A stretch of 64,000 bases of DNA, taken from assembly GCF_036090055.1 (NCBI RefSeq), contig NZ_CP107970.1, positions 2,544,501-2,608,500 of the forward strand, written 5' to 3'. The position numbers and the translations under genes are program-made. Numbering within the stretch: position 1 is the stretch's first letter; each line of letters starts with the position of its first letter. Shown in pieces: positions 51,885 to 59,663 of this stretch. The notes beneath the pieces are model-generated. The model worked only from the letters and a program-made list of their open reading frames with translations, searched no databases and had not been told where the DNA came from. Source of the stretch: Nocardioides sp. NBC_00368 (GTDB lineage Bacteria > Actinomycetota > Actinomycetes > Propionibacteriales > Nocardioidaceae).

Positions 51885-51959
51885 TGCCGAGTCGGCGCAT
51901 CTGACCCCGTGCCTCGCGAAGCGAAGCGAGCGAGAGGGGTCGGATGCGCCGACTCGGCA
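51885..51959. repeat. 24-bp inverted repeat with the CCGAGTCGG core
   Basis: Arms 51885-51908 (TGCCGAGTCGGCGCATCTGA...) and 51936-51959 are reverse complements with one mismatch. The 27-base spacer is itself rich in GCGAAGCGA words. The arm core GCCGAGTCGGCGC is the same as in the cluster at 28043-28140. It lies between divergent obgE and the LLM gene, 26 bases before the LLM start, so it occupies the promoter region rather than a terminator position. Confidence 0.9.
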
Positions 51960-51985
51960 TTCTCGGCATGGGTAGGTTGAAGCCC

Positions 51986-52840
51986 ATGCGAGTAGGAACT
52001 GTGATGTGGCCGATCGAGGACTGGCCGGCGATGGGCGAGCGTTGGGCCCAGGCCGAGCAGCTCGGGTTCGAGACGGCGTGGGTCTATGACCACCTGGCCT
52101 GGCGTGGCCACAGCCCGTGGGAGGAGGCGTTCACGTCGATGGCAGCCGCGGCTGCCCTCACCTCCACGATCCGGCTCGGCACGCTGGTGACCACCCCCAA
52201 CTTCCGTACGCCGATCCCGACCGCCGCAGCGATCCGCAGCCTCGACCGCATCTCCGGCGGGCGTATCACGATCGGTGTCGGGGCGGGGGGCGACGACCAC
52301 ACCTCTGACGGCGACGTGCTCGGGCGCGAGTTCACGCCCCGCGAGCGCGCCGACCGCTTCGCCGAGTGGACGCGCGCCGTCGACCGGCTGCTGCGGGAGT
52401 CCCCGGTCACGATCGACGGCGAGCACTGGCAGACCCGCGAGGTCACCGTCTCCCCCGGCCAGGTGCAGCAGCCGCGTACGCCGCTGTGGCTGGCCGGCAA
52501 CGGCCCCCGCGGGATCCGGCTCACCGCCGAGGTCGGCGACGGCTGGATCGCCAACCCGCACGGTGACGACCCGAAGAGCTTCGTCGCCCAGCGGCTCGAG
52601 ATGCTCCGCGAGGCGTGCGAGAAGAACGGCCGCGACTACGACAGCATGCCGAAGCTGTTCATGTCCGGCTTCACCGACGAGCCGTGGACCGAGTCGGCCG
52701 ACGCGTTCGAGGACCTGGCCGGCTCCTACGCCGAGATCGGGATCACCGACATCGCGCTCCACTGGCCGCGCGCCGGGACCCGCTGGGAGGTCTCGTGGGA
52801 CACCTTCGAGGCGATCGCGGGTCGCGCGGCGTACGTCTGA
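51986..52840 (+). CDS. LLM-class flavin/F420-dependent oxidoreductase
   Basis: A 284-residue luciferase-like TIM-barrel protein: MRVGTVMWPIEDWPAMGERWAQAEQLGFETAWVYDHL at the start, TSTIRLGTLVTTPNFRTP, RISGGRITIGVGAG, and PLWLAGNGPRGIRLTAEVGDGWIANP. Members use FMN or F420; the substrate is unknown. ATG at 51986 is preferred; the frame upstream crosses the inverted repeat. It lies on the strand opposite to obgE and rpmA and appears to be inserted between them. Confidence 0.88.
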   Translation: MRVGTVMWPIEDWPAMGERWAQAEQLGFETAWVYDHLAWRGHSPWEEAFTSMAAAAALTSTIRLGTLVTTPNFRTPIPTAAAIRSLDRISGGRITIGVGAGGDDHTSDGDVLGREFTPRERADRFAEWTRAVDRLLRESPVTIDGEHWQTREVTVSPGQVQQPRTPLWLAGNGPRGIRLTAEVGDGWIANPHGDDPKSFVAQRLEMLREACEKNGRDYDSMPKLFMSGFTDEPWTESADAFEDLAGSYAEIGITDIALHWPRAGTRWEVSWDTFEAIAGRAAYV

Positions 52841-52875
52841 ATGTTTGTCTAGGCGGTGTCCTGAGCCTGTCGAAG

Positions 52876-52943
52876 GGTATGTAGCCCAACCGCCACTTCC
52901 CGGTTGGAGTTCCACCTGGGAAGTGAGTGTTCGGCTGCATACC
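52876..52943. repeat. Imperfect 26-bp inverted repeat after the LLM gene
   Basis: Arms 52876-52901 (GGTATGTAGCCCAACCGCCA...) and 52918-52943 pair with five mismatches around a 16-base loop. It lies 35 bases after the LLM stop and before the rpmA terminator. The word CCTGAGCCTGTCGAAGG beside it (52860-52876) is of a kind often repeated between actinobacterial genes. Function unknown; it may end the LLM transcript. Confidence 0.7.
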
Positions 52944-52974
52944 TAGACGAACCGCCACCCCGCCCGACGACGCC

Positions 52975-53006
52975 AAAGGGCCCTCTCCTTGCGGAGAGGG
53001 CCCTTC
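52975..53006 (-). terminator. Intrinsic terminator of the rplU-rpmA operon
   Basis: A perfect 13-bp stem, AAGGGCCCTCTCC (52976-52988) with 52993-53005, and a four-base loop, 13 bases after the rpmA stop. On the minus strand it is followed by TTT only. The same structure could also stop transcripts from the LLM gene on the plus strand. Confidence 0.85.
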
Positions 53007-53018
53007 GAAAAGTCTTGC

Positions 53019-53276
53019 TCAGGCGTCGCCCGGGACGATGTTGATCACCCGGCGGCCGCGGCGCTTGCCGAACTCGACCGCGCCCGGCTGCAGGGCGAAC
53101 AGGGTGTCGTCGCCGCCACGACCGACGTTGGTGCCGGGGTGGAAGTGCGTGCCGCGCTGGCGGACGATGATCTCACCGGCGTTGACGAGCTGGCCGCCGA
53201 AGCGCTTCACGCCGAGGCGCTGGGCGTTGGAGTCGCGACCGTTCTTGGTGCTTGCCGCACCCTTCTTGTGTGCCAT
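53019..53276 (-). CDS. rpmA: 50S ribosomal protein L27
   Basis: An 85-residue ribosomal protein near the peptidyl-transferase centre. It begins MAHKKGAASTKNGRDSNAQRLGVKRFGGQ, the canonical L27 start, without the cleaved N-terminal extension of Firmicutes, and contains IVRQRGTHFHPG. It follows rplU by 36 bases and ends before a strong terminator. Confidence 0.98.
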   Translation of the reverse strand: MAHKKGAASTKNGRDSNAQRLGVKRFGGQLVNAGEIIVRQRGTHFHPGTNVGRGGDDTLFALQPGAVEFGKRRGRRVINIVPGDA

Positions 53277-53312
53277 CTTCTCAGTCCTTCAAGTATCTCT
53301 AGAACGCCGGAA

Positions 53313-53615
53313 TCAGGCGTTGATCGCGGTGACCTTGACCTGGGTGTACTTCTGACGGTGACCCTGGCGCTTCTTGTAGCCGGTCTTGTTCTTGTACTTC
53401 TGGATGATGATCTTCGGGCCCTTGGAGGCACCGACGATCTCAGCCGCAACCGAAGCCTTGTCGAGGCCGGTCGTGGTGACGTTCTCACCGTCGACGAGCA
53501 TGACGACCGGCAGCGTGACCGCAGCACCGGCCTCGCCGTCGAGGCGGTCGATCTCGATGACGTCGCCGACAACGACCTTCTGCTGCTTGCTGCCAGCCTT
53601 CACGATCGCGTACAC
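53313..53615 (-). CDS. rplU: 50S ribosomal protein L21
   Basis: A 100-residue ribosomal protein. I place the start at GTG 53615 (VYAIVKAGSKQQKVVVGD), because AAGGAGA at 53627-53621 is a strong ribosome site six bases before it. The ATG at 53630 lies upstream of and includes this site, and would add MKETA, which L21 proteins do not normally have. The C-terminus carries the L21 signature KNKTGYKKRQGHRQ. Operon partner rpmA. Confidence 0.95.
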   Translation of the reverse strand: MYAIVKAGSKQQKVVVGDVIEIDRLDGEAGAAVTLPVVMLVDGENVTTTGLDKASVAAEIVGASKGPKIIIQKYKNKTGYKKRQGHRQKYTQVKVTAINA

Positions 53616-53922
53616 CGCGGTCTCCTTCATGCTCCGAACTCAAAGTCTTGTGTCTACCCGCGGCAGCTGTGCACATAAGTGATCACTGGACCCCGAAGCG
53701 ATAGGTGCCAGCGGTTGCCTGCAGGAACGGCGCACTGCGCACGCCGAGGGTCAATATTACGTACGCGACCAGGTAGCCGCAAAACGCCGCGACACCATCC
53801 GCCCGGACGCTGTCAGGACACTGTCGGGTAGCCGCCGGGACATTGTGCACCCGGGACGTCGATTCGGGCGACCGGGCGCCCGGTTCGGCCGCGTCCACTG
53901 CAAACCGGGCACGATTCCGGGC
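53616..53922. other. Divergent control region between rplU and the DeoR-family gene
   Basis: About 300 bases without a gene. It must hold the rplU-rpmA promoter (minus strand) and the DeoR gene promoter (plus strand). The part 53750-53765 (TATTACGTACG) is locally AT-rich. GGACA words recur at 53816-53820 and 53838-53842, about two helical turns apart, and could be regulator sites; this is only a suggestion. Confidence 0.5.
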
Positions 53923-54717
53923 ATGATGACGCCCATGACGTCGACCGAACCGTCGCACGCGAGCGAGTCCCGGCAGGAGGAGATCCTGGCGCGCGCACGT
54001 ACGACCGGACGGGTCTCGGTCACCGACCTGGCGCCCGACCTCGGGGTGAGCGTGGAGACGATCCGGCGCGACCTCAAGGTCCTGGCCGACCGTGGCGTCG
54101 TGGAGCGCGTCTACGGCGGCGCGGTCGCGCTGGAGAGCGGCAGCTTCGAGACCTCGCTGGAGTTCCGGGCCGGGCGCGACGTCGACGAGAAGCACCGGAT
54201 CGCCCGCGCCGCCCTGCAGCACCGGCACGGTGCGGAGACGATCTACATCGACGAGGGCACGATGCCGCAGTTCCTCGCCGAGGAGCTCTTCGGCCAGGGG
54301 CCGGCGACGGTCATCACCCCCTCGCTCCCGGTGGCCACCCGCCTCTCCGCCGACCCCGACCTCACCGTGATCGTCCTCGGCGGGCGCGTACGCACCATCA
54401 CGCGCGGCGTCGTGGACCAGTGGGCGACCCGGATGCTGGACGACCTGGTGATCGACCTCGCCTACATCGGCGCCAACGGGATCTCCCGCGAGCAGGGCCT
54501 GACCACCCAGGACCCGTCGGTCGCCGCGGTCAAGCGCACCGCGATCGAACGCTCCCGGCGCCGGATCTTCTTCGGCGCCCACACCAAGTTCGGGGCCTCC
54601 AGCCTGTGCCGCTTCGCGGGCGTACGCGACTTCGAGCTGCTCATCACCGGTATCGAGCTCCCGGCCTCCGAGGCCCGTCGGTTCGCTGCGCTCGGACCCC
54701 GGGTCGTCCGAGCCTGA
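53923..54717 (+). CDS. DeoR-family transcriptional regulator of the polyol cassette
   Basis: A 264-residue regulator with an N-terminal winged-helix domain (SRQEEILARARTTGRVSVTDLAPDLGVSVETIRRDLKVLADRGVVERVYGGAV) and a C-terminal sugar-phosphate-sensing DeoRC domain (TIYIDEGTM, LTVIVLGGRVR, DLAYIGANGISREQGLTTQD). DeoR proteins usually repress the adjacent sugar operon until a phosphorylated sugar binds. Three close in-frame ATGs (53923, 53926, 53935) are possible starts with no clear ribosome site. Confidence 0.9.
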   Translation: MMTPMTSTEPSHASESRQEEILARARTTGRVSVTDLAPDLGVSVETIRRDLKVLADRGVVERVYGGAVALESGSFETSLEFRAGRDVDEKHRIARAALQHRHGAETIYIDEGTMPQFLAEELFGQGPATVITPSLPVATRLSADPDLTVIVLGGRVRTITRGVVDQWATRMLDDLVIDLAYIGANGISREQGLTTQDPSVAAVKRTAIERSRRRIFFGAHTKFGASSLCRFAGVRDFELLITGIELPASEARRFAALGPRVVRA

Positions 54718-54873
54718 CCAGCGGCCAGAGAAGCGGCCCGGACACGGCGTGAGCAGTGCCCGGAGAACGGGCAGCAACCGGGCAACTCGGGCGCCACGAC
54801 CGGGCTAGGGGGTCGAGCCCGAATTACGCCATCGTGGTCGTGACGACAGTCACACTGCGAGGAGGCAGATCGA

Positions 54874-56250
54874 ATGCGGGTACGGAGACGGACCTCCGCA
54901 GCGCTGACAGCGCTATCACTGGCGACGGTGATGTTGACGGCATGCGGCACCGGCGGCCTGGGCGCCGGCGGGACGAGCGCGGGTGAGCACAGCATCACGG
55001 TGCTGATGGTCAACAACCCCCAGATGCTCGAGCTCCAGGAGCTCACCGAGGAGCACTTCACCGAGAAGACCGGGATCGAGGTGAACTTCGTGGTCAAGGT
55101 CGAGCAGGACATGCGCGACACCGCGAGCACCGAGTTCGCCAACCAGTCCGGCATCTATGACGTGGCGACGCTGTCCAACTTCGAGATCCCCTACTACGCC
55201 GAAGCCGGCTGGATCTCGGACATGGAGAGCATCGCGAACGACCCCGAGTTCGACCAGGACGACATCCTGCCGCCGATGACAGAGGCGCTCTCGGCCAACG
55301 GCAAGGTCTACGGCCAGCCGTTCTACGGCGAGTCGTCGTTCCTGATGTACCGCAAGGACCTGTTCGCGAAGCACGGCATCGAGATGCCGGCCGAACCGAC
55401 CTGGGAGCAGGTCGCCGGCTTCGCCGCGAAGATCAACGAGGCCGAGCCGGACATGCGTGGAATCTGCCTGCGCGGCCTGGCCGGCTGGGGTGACAACCTC
55501 GCCTCGATCACGACCGTCGTCAACACCATGGGCGGCACCTGGTTCGACGAGGACTGGAACGCCCAGGTCAACAAGGGCGGCTTCAAGAAGGCGGCCAACT
55601 TCTACGTCGATCTGGTCCGCGAGCACGGCGAGGCGGGCGCGGCGACGTTCAGCTTCCCGCAGTGCCTCAACGCCATGCAGCAGGGCAAGGTCGCGATGTG
55701 GTACGACGCCACCTCCGGCGCCGGGTCGCTCGAAGCGGCCGAGTCGCCGGTCAAGGGCAAGGTCGGCTACGTCGCCGCCCCGCACGACCAGACCCAGAAC
55801 GCCGGCTGGCTCTACACCTGGGCCTGGGCGATCCAGAAGGCCTCGCGCCACCAGGAGGACGCCAAGGAGTTCGTCGCCTGGGCCTCCAGCAAGGAGTACG
55901 AGGAGCTGGTGATGGCCGACACCGAGCACGACACCGGCGGGCCGACCAACGTCCCCGCGGGCAAGCGCGCCTCGACCTATGAGAACCCCGAGTACCTCGA
56001 GGTGGCGGGCTCCTTCGCGACCCCGACCATGAACGCGATCAAGAACGCCCAGGCCGACAACCCCGGCGTCCAGAAGCGGCCCTACAACGGCATCCAGTTC
56101 GTCGGGGTCCCCAGCTTCACCGACTTCGGCACCGAGTGCGCCAAGCAGCTCTCCAGCGCCATCTCGGGCTCGAAGACCACCGACGCGGCGCTCGACCGCT
56201 GTCAGTCGCTCGCCCAGGAGTACGGCGACGTCCAGAAGGAGAAGCAGTGA
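54874..56250 (+). CDS. ABC transporter sugar/polyol-binding lipoprotein
   Basis: A 458-residue family 1 solute-binding protein. Lipoprotein signal MRVRRRTSAALTALSLATVM with LTAC (Cys24), then the typical TEEHFTEKTGIEVNFVV strand and VYGQPFYGESSFLMYRKDLF, WAIQKASRHQEDAKEFVAWASS and a long C-terminal lobe. Its best resemblance is to the sorbitol/mannitol binding proteins of the SmoE/MtlE type. It is the first gene of a four-gene uptake and oxidation operon; the stop overlaps the next start by one base (TGATG). Confidence 0.9.
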   Translation: MRVRRRTSAALTALSLATVMLTACGTGGLGAGGTSAGEHSITVLMVNNPQMLELQELTEEHFTEKTGIEVNFVVKVEQDMRDTASTEFANQSGIYDVATLSNFEIPYYAEAGWISDMESIANDPEFDQDDILPPMTEALSANGKVYGQPFYGESSFLMYRKDLFAKHGIEMPAEPTWEQVAGFAAKINEAEPDMRGICLRGLAGWGDNLASITTVVNTMGGTWFDEDWNAQVNKGGFKKAANFYVDLVREHGEAGAATFSFPQCLNAMQQGKVAMWYDATSGAGSLEAAESPVKGKVGYVAAPHDQTQNAGWLYTWAWAIQKASRHQEDAKEFVAWASSKEYEELVMADTEHDTGGPTNVPAGKRASTYENPEYLEVAGSFATPTMNAIKNAQADNPGVQKRPYNGIQFVGVPSFTDFGTECAKQLSSAISGSKTTDAALDRCQSLAQEYGDVQKEKQ

Positions 56251-57209
56251 TGGCCTCCGTGACCGCACCTCTACCCACGACAGCGGAGCCGACGGTGACC
56301 CGGCCGCCCGCGGCGTACAAGAAATGGGGCCGGGAGTCGTGGAAGCTGCGCGCGCCGCTGCTGCCCGCGCTGGTCTTCCTGATCGTGGTGACTCAGCTGC
56401 CGTTCGTGGCGACGCTGGTGATGTCGTTCATGAACTGGAGCGCGCAGCCAGACGCGGAAGGACGCAGCTTCGCCGGCTTCGACAACTTCAAGACCGTGTT
56501 CACGACGCCGGCCTACCGGACGGCGGTCCTCAACACGATCGAGATGACGGTGGTCGTCGTCGGGGTCAGCGCCCTGCTCGCCCTCGGGATCGCGCTGCTG
56601 CTCAACCACGCGTTCATCGGGCGCGGCGTGGTGCGCACGATGATGATCGCGCCGTTCCTGATCGTGCCGATCGCGGCGGCGGTCTTCTGGGGCAACGGCA
56701 TCCTGATGACCGGGTTCGGCCTGGTCGACGGCGTGCTCGGGCAGCTCGGGGTTCCCGGCGCCCAGGACATCGCCTTCCTGACCGACCATCCCAAGCTCGC
56801 CATCGAGATCGAGCTGATCTGGCAGTGGACGCCGTTCATGATGCTGATCCTGCTCGCCGGACTGCAGTCGCAGGACCCCGAGGTCCTGGAGGCGGCCAGC
56901 ATCGACGGCTGCAACGGCTGGCAGACGTTCGTGCACATGACGCTCCCCCACGTACGCCGCTATCTCGAGCTCTCGATCGTGCTCGGCACGATCTTCATCG
57001 TCCAGAACTTCGACTCGGTCCTGGGCATGACCGGCGGGCTGAACTCCACCAACATCCCGTTCGCCGTCTACGAGACGTTCTACTCCGCCAAGGACTACGG
57101 GGTCGCCTCAGCGCTGGGCGTCGTCGTGGTCATCGGCTCACTGATCATCGCGACCTTCGCACTCCGCGTGGTGTCGTCCCTGCTGACCGACGAGGAGGCA
57201 AGCCGATGA
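56250..57209 (+). CDS. ABC transporter permease 1 (MalF-like, polyol)
   Basis: A 319-residue membrane protein with six helices, first at LRAPLLPALVFLIVVTQLPFVATLVMSF. The EAA loop reads EVLEAASIDGCNGWQTFVHMTLPHVRR, which contacts the ATPase. ATG at 56250 overlaps the binding-protein stop (TGATG). It pairs with the next permease. Confidence 0.93.
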   Translation: MASVTAPLPTTAEPTVTRPPAAYKKWGRESWKLRAPLLPALVFLIVVTQLPFVATLVMSFMNWSAQPDAEGRSFAGFDNFKTVFTTPAYRTAVLNTIEMTVVVVGVSALLALGIALLLNHAFIGRGVVRTMMIAPFLIVPIAAAVFWGNGILMTGFGLVDGVLGQLGVPGAQDIAFLTDHPKLAIEIELIWQWTPFMMLILLAGLQSQDPEVLEAASIDGCNGWQTFVHMTLPHVRRYLELSIVLGTIFIVQNFDSVLGMTGGLNSTNIPFAVYETFYSAKDYGVASALGVVVVIGSLIIATFALRVVSSLLTDEEASR

Positions 57210-58042
57210 GAACCTGGAACCGGCAACGGGTGGCGAAGATCGTCATCCCGATCGCAGCGTGGCTGGTCGGCATCATCTTCGTGATCCCGATCCTCTACAT
57301 GGTCCTGACCTCGCTGCACGCACCGCAGGACGCCCAGACCTACCCGCCGAGCTGGGGTGCCCCGCTGACGCTGGACAACTACGGCGGCCTGTTCACCTCG
57401 GCGAACCCGATCACCCCGGCGCTGATCAACTCGGTGATCACCAGCGTGATCTCGACGCTGCTCGTGCTCGCCCTGGCGATCCCCGCGGCGTACTCGCTCT
57501 CGATCAGGCCCGTGAAGAAGTGGTCGGACGCGATGTTCTTCTTCCTGTCGACGAAGATGCTGCCGATGGTCGCGGGCATCCTGCCGATCTACCTGTTCAC
57601 GACCCAGGTGATCAAGATGCCCGACAACGTGATCATCCTGATCCTGCTCTACACCGCGATGAACCTGCCGATCGCCGTCTGGATGATGCGCTCGTTCCTG
57701 GCCGAGGTGCCGCCCGCGATCATCGAGGCCGCCTCGATCGACGGCGCGAGCACGTTCCGGATCCTGACCCGCATCGTCGCGCCGATCTCGATGCCCGGCG
57801 TCGCGGCCACGTCGCTGATCTGCTTCATCTTCGCGTGGAACGAGCAGCTCTACGCCAAGGTGCTGACCTCGGTCGCCGCGCAGACGGGTCCGGTCTTCGT
57901 GAACACGCTGATCCAGACCGAGCACGCCTACCTCGCCGAGCTGGCCGCCGGGGCGACGCTGATCTCCCTGCCCGTGCTCATCGCCGGCTTCGCCGCCCAG
58001 GACAAGCTGGTCCAAGGTCTCTCCCTGGGGGCCGTCAAGTGA
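57206..58042 (+). CDS. ABC transporter permease 2 (MalG-like, polyol)
   Basis: A 278-residue membrane protein with six helices, starting at IVIPIAAWLVGIIFVIPILYMVLTSL. The EAA loop is PPAIIEAASIDGASTFRILTRIVAPISMPG. ATGA overlap with permease 1. No ATPase gene lies in the cassette, so a shared MsmX/UgpC-type ATPase from elsewhere must energise it. Its stop codon lies in the left GTGA of the repeat at 58039-58125. Confidence 0.93.
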   Translation: MRTWNRQRVAKIVIPIAAWLVGIIFVIPILYMVLTSLHAPQDAQTYPPSWGAPLTLDNYGGLFTSANPITPALINSVITSVISTLLVLALAIPAAYSLSIRPVKKWSDAMFFFLSTKMLPMVAGILPIYLFTTQVIKMPDNVIILILLYTAMNLPIAVWMMRSFLAEVPPAIIEAASIDGASTFRILTRIVAPISMPGVAATSLICFIFAWNEQLYAKVLTSVAAQTGPVFVNTLIQTEHAYLAELAAGATLISLPVLIAGFAAQDKLVQGLSLGAVK

Positions 58043-58125
58043 GCGAGCGCCAGCGAGTGAACCATGAGCACAACACGGCGCCGCGTCCGTACCCTGGCGC
58101 TTGCGCTACGGAGGTGGCGGCGTGA
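58039..58125 (+). repeat. MIRU-like 87-bp element, copy B (between permease and dehydrogenase)
   Basis: The copy starts at the GTGA that contains the permease stop and ends at the GTGA that contains the dehydrogenase start. It is 87 percent identical, without gaps, to 49024-49110 on the opposite strand. GGAGG at 58110-58114 is the ribosome site for the dehydrogenase. A 28-codon open frame spans the element (VSERQRVNHEHNTAPRPYPG... ending TEVAA) and overlaps both neighbouring genes by GTGA. Whether the peptide is made is unknown. Confidence 0.92.
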
Positions 58126-59597
58126 CCTATCCGCGACTCACGACAGCCAGGCTCGGCGAACTGTCTGCGTCCGTTGCCGTCCCCGCCTACGACCGGTCCG
58201 CCGTCACCCCCGGGATCGTGCATCTCGGGGTCGGTGGCTTCCACCGCGCCCACCAGGCGCGGTATGTCGACGACCTGCTCGCCTCGGGCATCACCGACTG
58301 GGGCATCGTCGGGGTGGGGCTGATGCCCCAGGACGTACGCATGCGGGACGCTCTCGCCGCACAGGAGCACCTCTACACGCTCATGGAGCGGGCACCGGAC
58401 GGCGGCGTGCACGGCCGGGTGATCGGCTCGATCATCGACTACCTGTTCGCCCCCGACTCCCCTACGGACGTGCTCGACCTGCTCGCCGACCCGCGGATCC
58501 GGATCGTCTCGCTGACCATCACCGAGGGCGGCTACCACGTCAATCAGGCGACCGGCGGCTTCGACGCCTCCGATCCGGCCATCCAGGCGGACCTGGAGGC
58601 GGGGGCGGCGCCGTCCACGGCGTTCGGCTATGTCGTGGAGGCGCTGGCTCGCCGCCGCGCCGCCGGCGTGGCTCCGTTCACGGTGATGTCGTGCGACAAC
58701 ATCGCCGGCAACGGCGAGGTCGCCCGCGCGATGATGTCGGCGTTCGCGTCCCTGCGCGACCCGGAGCTGGGCGACTGGATCGCGTCCGAGGTGGCTTTCC
58801 CGAGCTCGATGGTGGACCGGATCACCCCGGCGACCACGGACGCCGACGTCGAGGAGGTCGGCTGGCGGTTCGGGATCGGAGACGCCTGGCCAGTGGTCAG
58901 CGAGCCGTTCTCCCAGTGGGTGCTCGAGGACCACTTCCCGCAGGGACGGCCCCCGTTCGAGCGGGCCGGGGTCGAGATGGTGCCCGATGTCGAGCCGTAC
59001 GAGCTGATGAAGCTGCGGCTCCTCAACGCCAGCCACCAGGCGCTGTGCTACCTCGGCTACCTCTCGGGTTACCGCTACGCCCATGAGGTCTGCACCGACC
59101 CGCTCTTCGTCGACTTCCTGCTCGGCTACATGTCGCAGGAGGGCACCCCGACGCTGCCGCAGGTGCCCGGCGTGGACCTGGAGGGCTACCGGCGCGAGCT
59201 GATCTCCCGCTTCGCCAACCCCCACATCCGCGACACCCTGGCCCGGCTGTGCGCGGAGAGCTCCGACCGGATCCCGAAGTGGCTGGTGCCGGTCATCACC
59301 GCTCAGCTGGGGCGTGGCGGGTCGGTTCGCCGTTCGGCACTCGTCGTCGCCTCCTGGGCCCGCTACGCCGAGGGCGTCGACGAGCAGGGCGCGCCGATCG
59401 ACATCGTCGACCGGCGCCGGGCCGACGTGATGGCCCGGGCGATCGCCCAGCGCGCGGACCCGCTCGCCTTCCTTCGCGACCCCGACCTCTTCGGCGACCT
59501 CGTCGACTCACCTGAGTTCACCGAGCCGTACGCCGAGGCGCTGGCGTCCCTGCACGCGGTCGGTGCGCGGAAGACTCTCGAGGTCTGGGAGGGCTGA
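58122..59597 (+). CDS. Long-chain polyol (mannitol 2-) dehydrogenase
   Basis: Oxidises a hexitol such as mannitol, or a pentitol, to the 2-ketose with NAD. The 491-residue protein has the nucleotide-binding IVHLGVGGFHRAHQARY (about 32-48) and the catalytic set Lys297, Asn302 and His305 in ELMKLRLLNASHQALCYLG; Lys295, Asn300 and His303 are the corresponding residues known for the Pseudomonas fluorescens enzyme (493 residues). Fructuronate reductase is a related alternative, but the polyol ABC transporter favours a polyol. The start is GTG at 58122 within the repeat. Confidence 0.9.
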   Translation: MTYPRLTTARLGELSASVAVPAYDRSAVTPGIVHLGVGGFHRAHQARYVDDLLASGITDWGIVGVGLMPQDVRMRDALAAQEHLYTLMERAPDGGVHGRVIGSIIDYLFAPDSPTDVLDLLADPRIRIVSLTITEGGYHVNQATGGFDASDPAIQADLEAGAAPSTAFGYVVEALARRRAAGVAPFTVMSCDNIAGNGEVARAMMSAFASLRDPELGDWIASEVAFPSSMVDRITPATTDADVEEVGWRFGIGDAWPVVSEPFSQWVLEDHFPQGRPPFERAGVEMVPDVEPYELMKLRLLNASHQALCYLGYLSGYRYAHEVCTDPLFVDFLLGYMSQEGTPTLPQVPGVDLEGYRRELISRFANPHIRDTLARLCAESSDRIPKWLVPVITAQLGRGGSVRRSALVVASWARYAEGVDEQGAPIDIVDRRRADVMARAIAQRADPLAFLRDPDLFGDLVDSPEFTEPYAEALASLHAVGARKTLEVWEG

Positions 59598-59617
59598 GCA
59601 GGGCTGTGGGCAGCACA

Positions 59618-59653
59618 ACGCCCCGGTGACCACGAGGGGGGTCACCGGGGCGT
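59618..59653. terminator. Bidirectional hairpin between the dehydrogenase and rne
   Basis: A perfect 13-bp stem, ACGCCCCGGTGAC (59618-59630) with 59641-59653, and a 10-base loop, placed between the convergent dehydrogenase gene (ends 59597) and rne (ends 59664). No T-tract is seen on either strand. Position and symmetry support termination for both transcripts. Confidence 0.75.
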
Positions 59654-59663
59654 CGTGGTCTGG

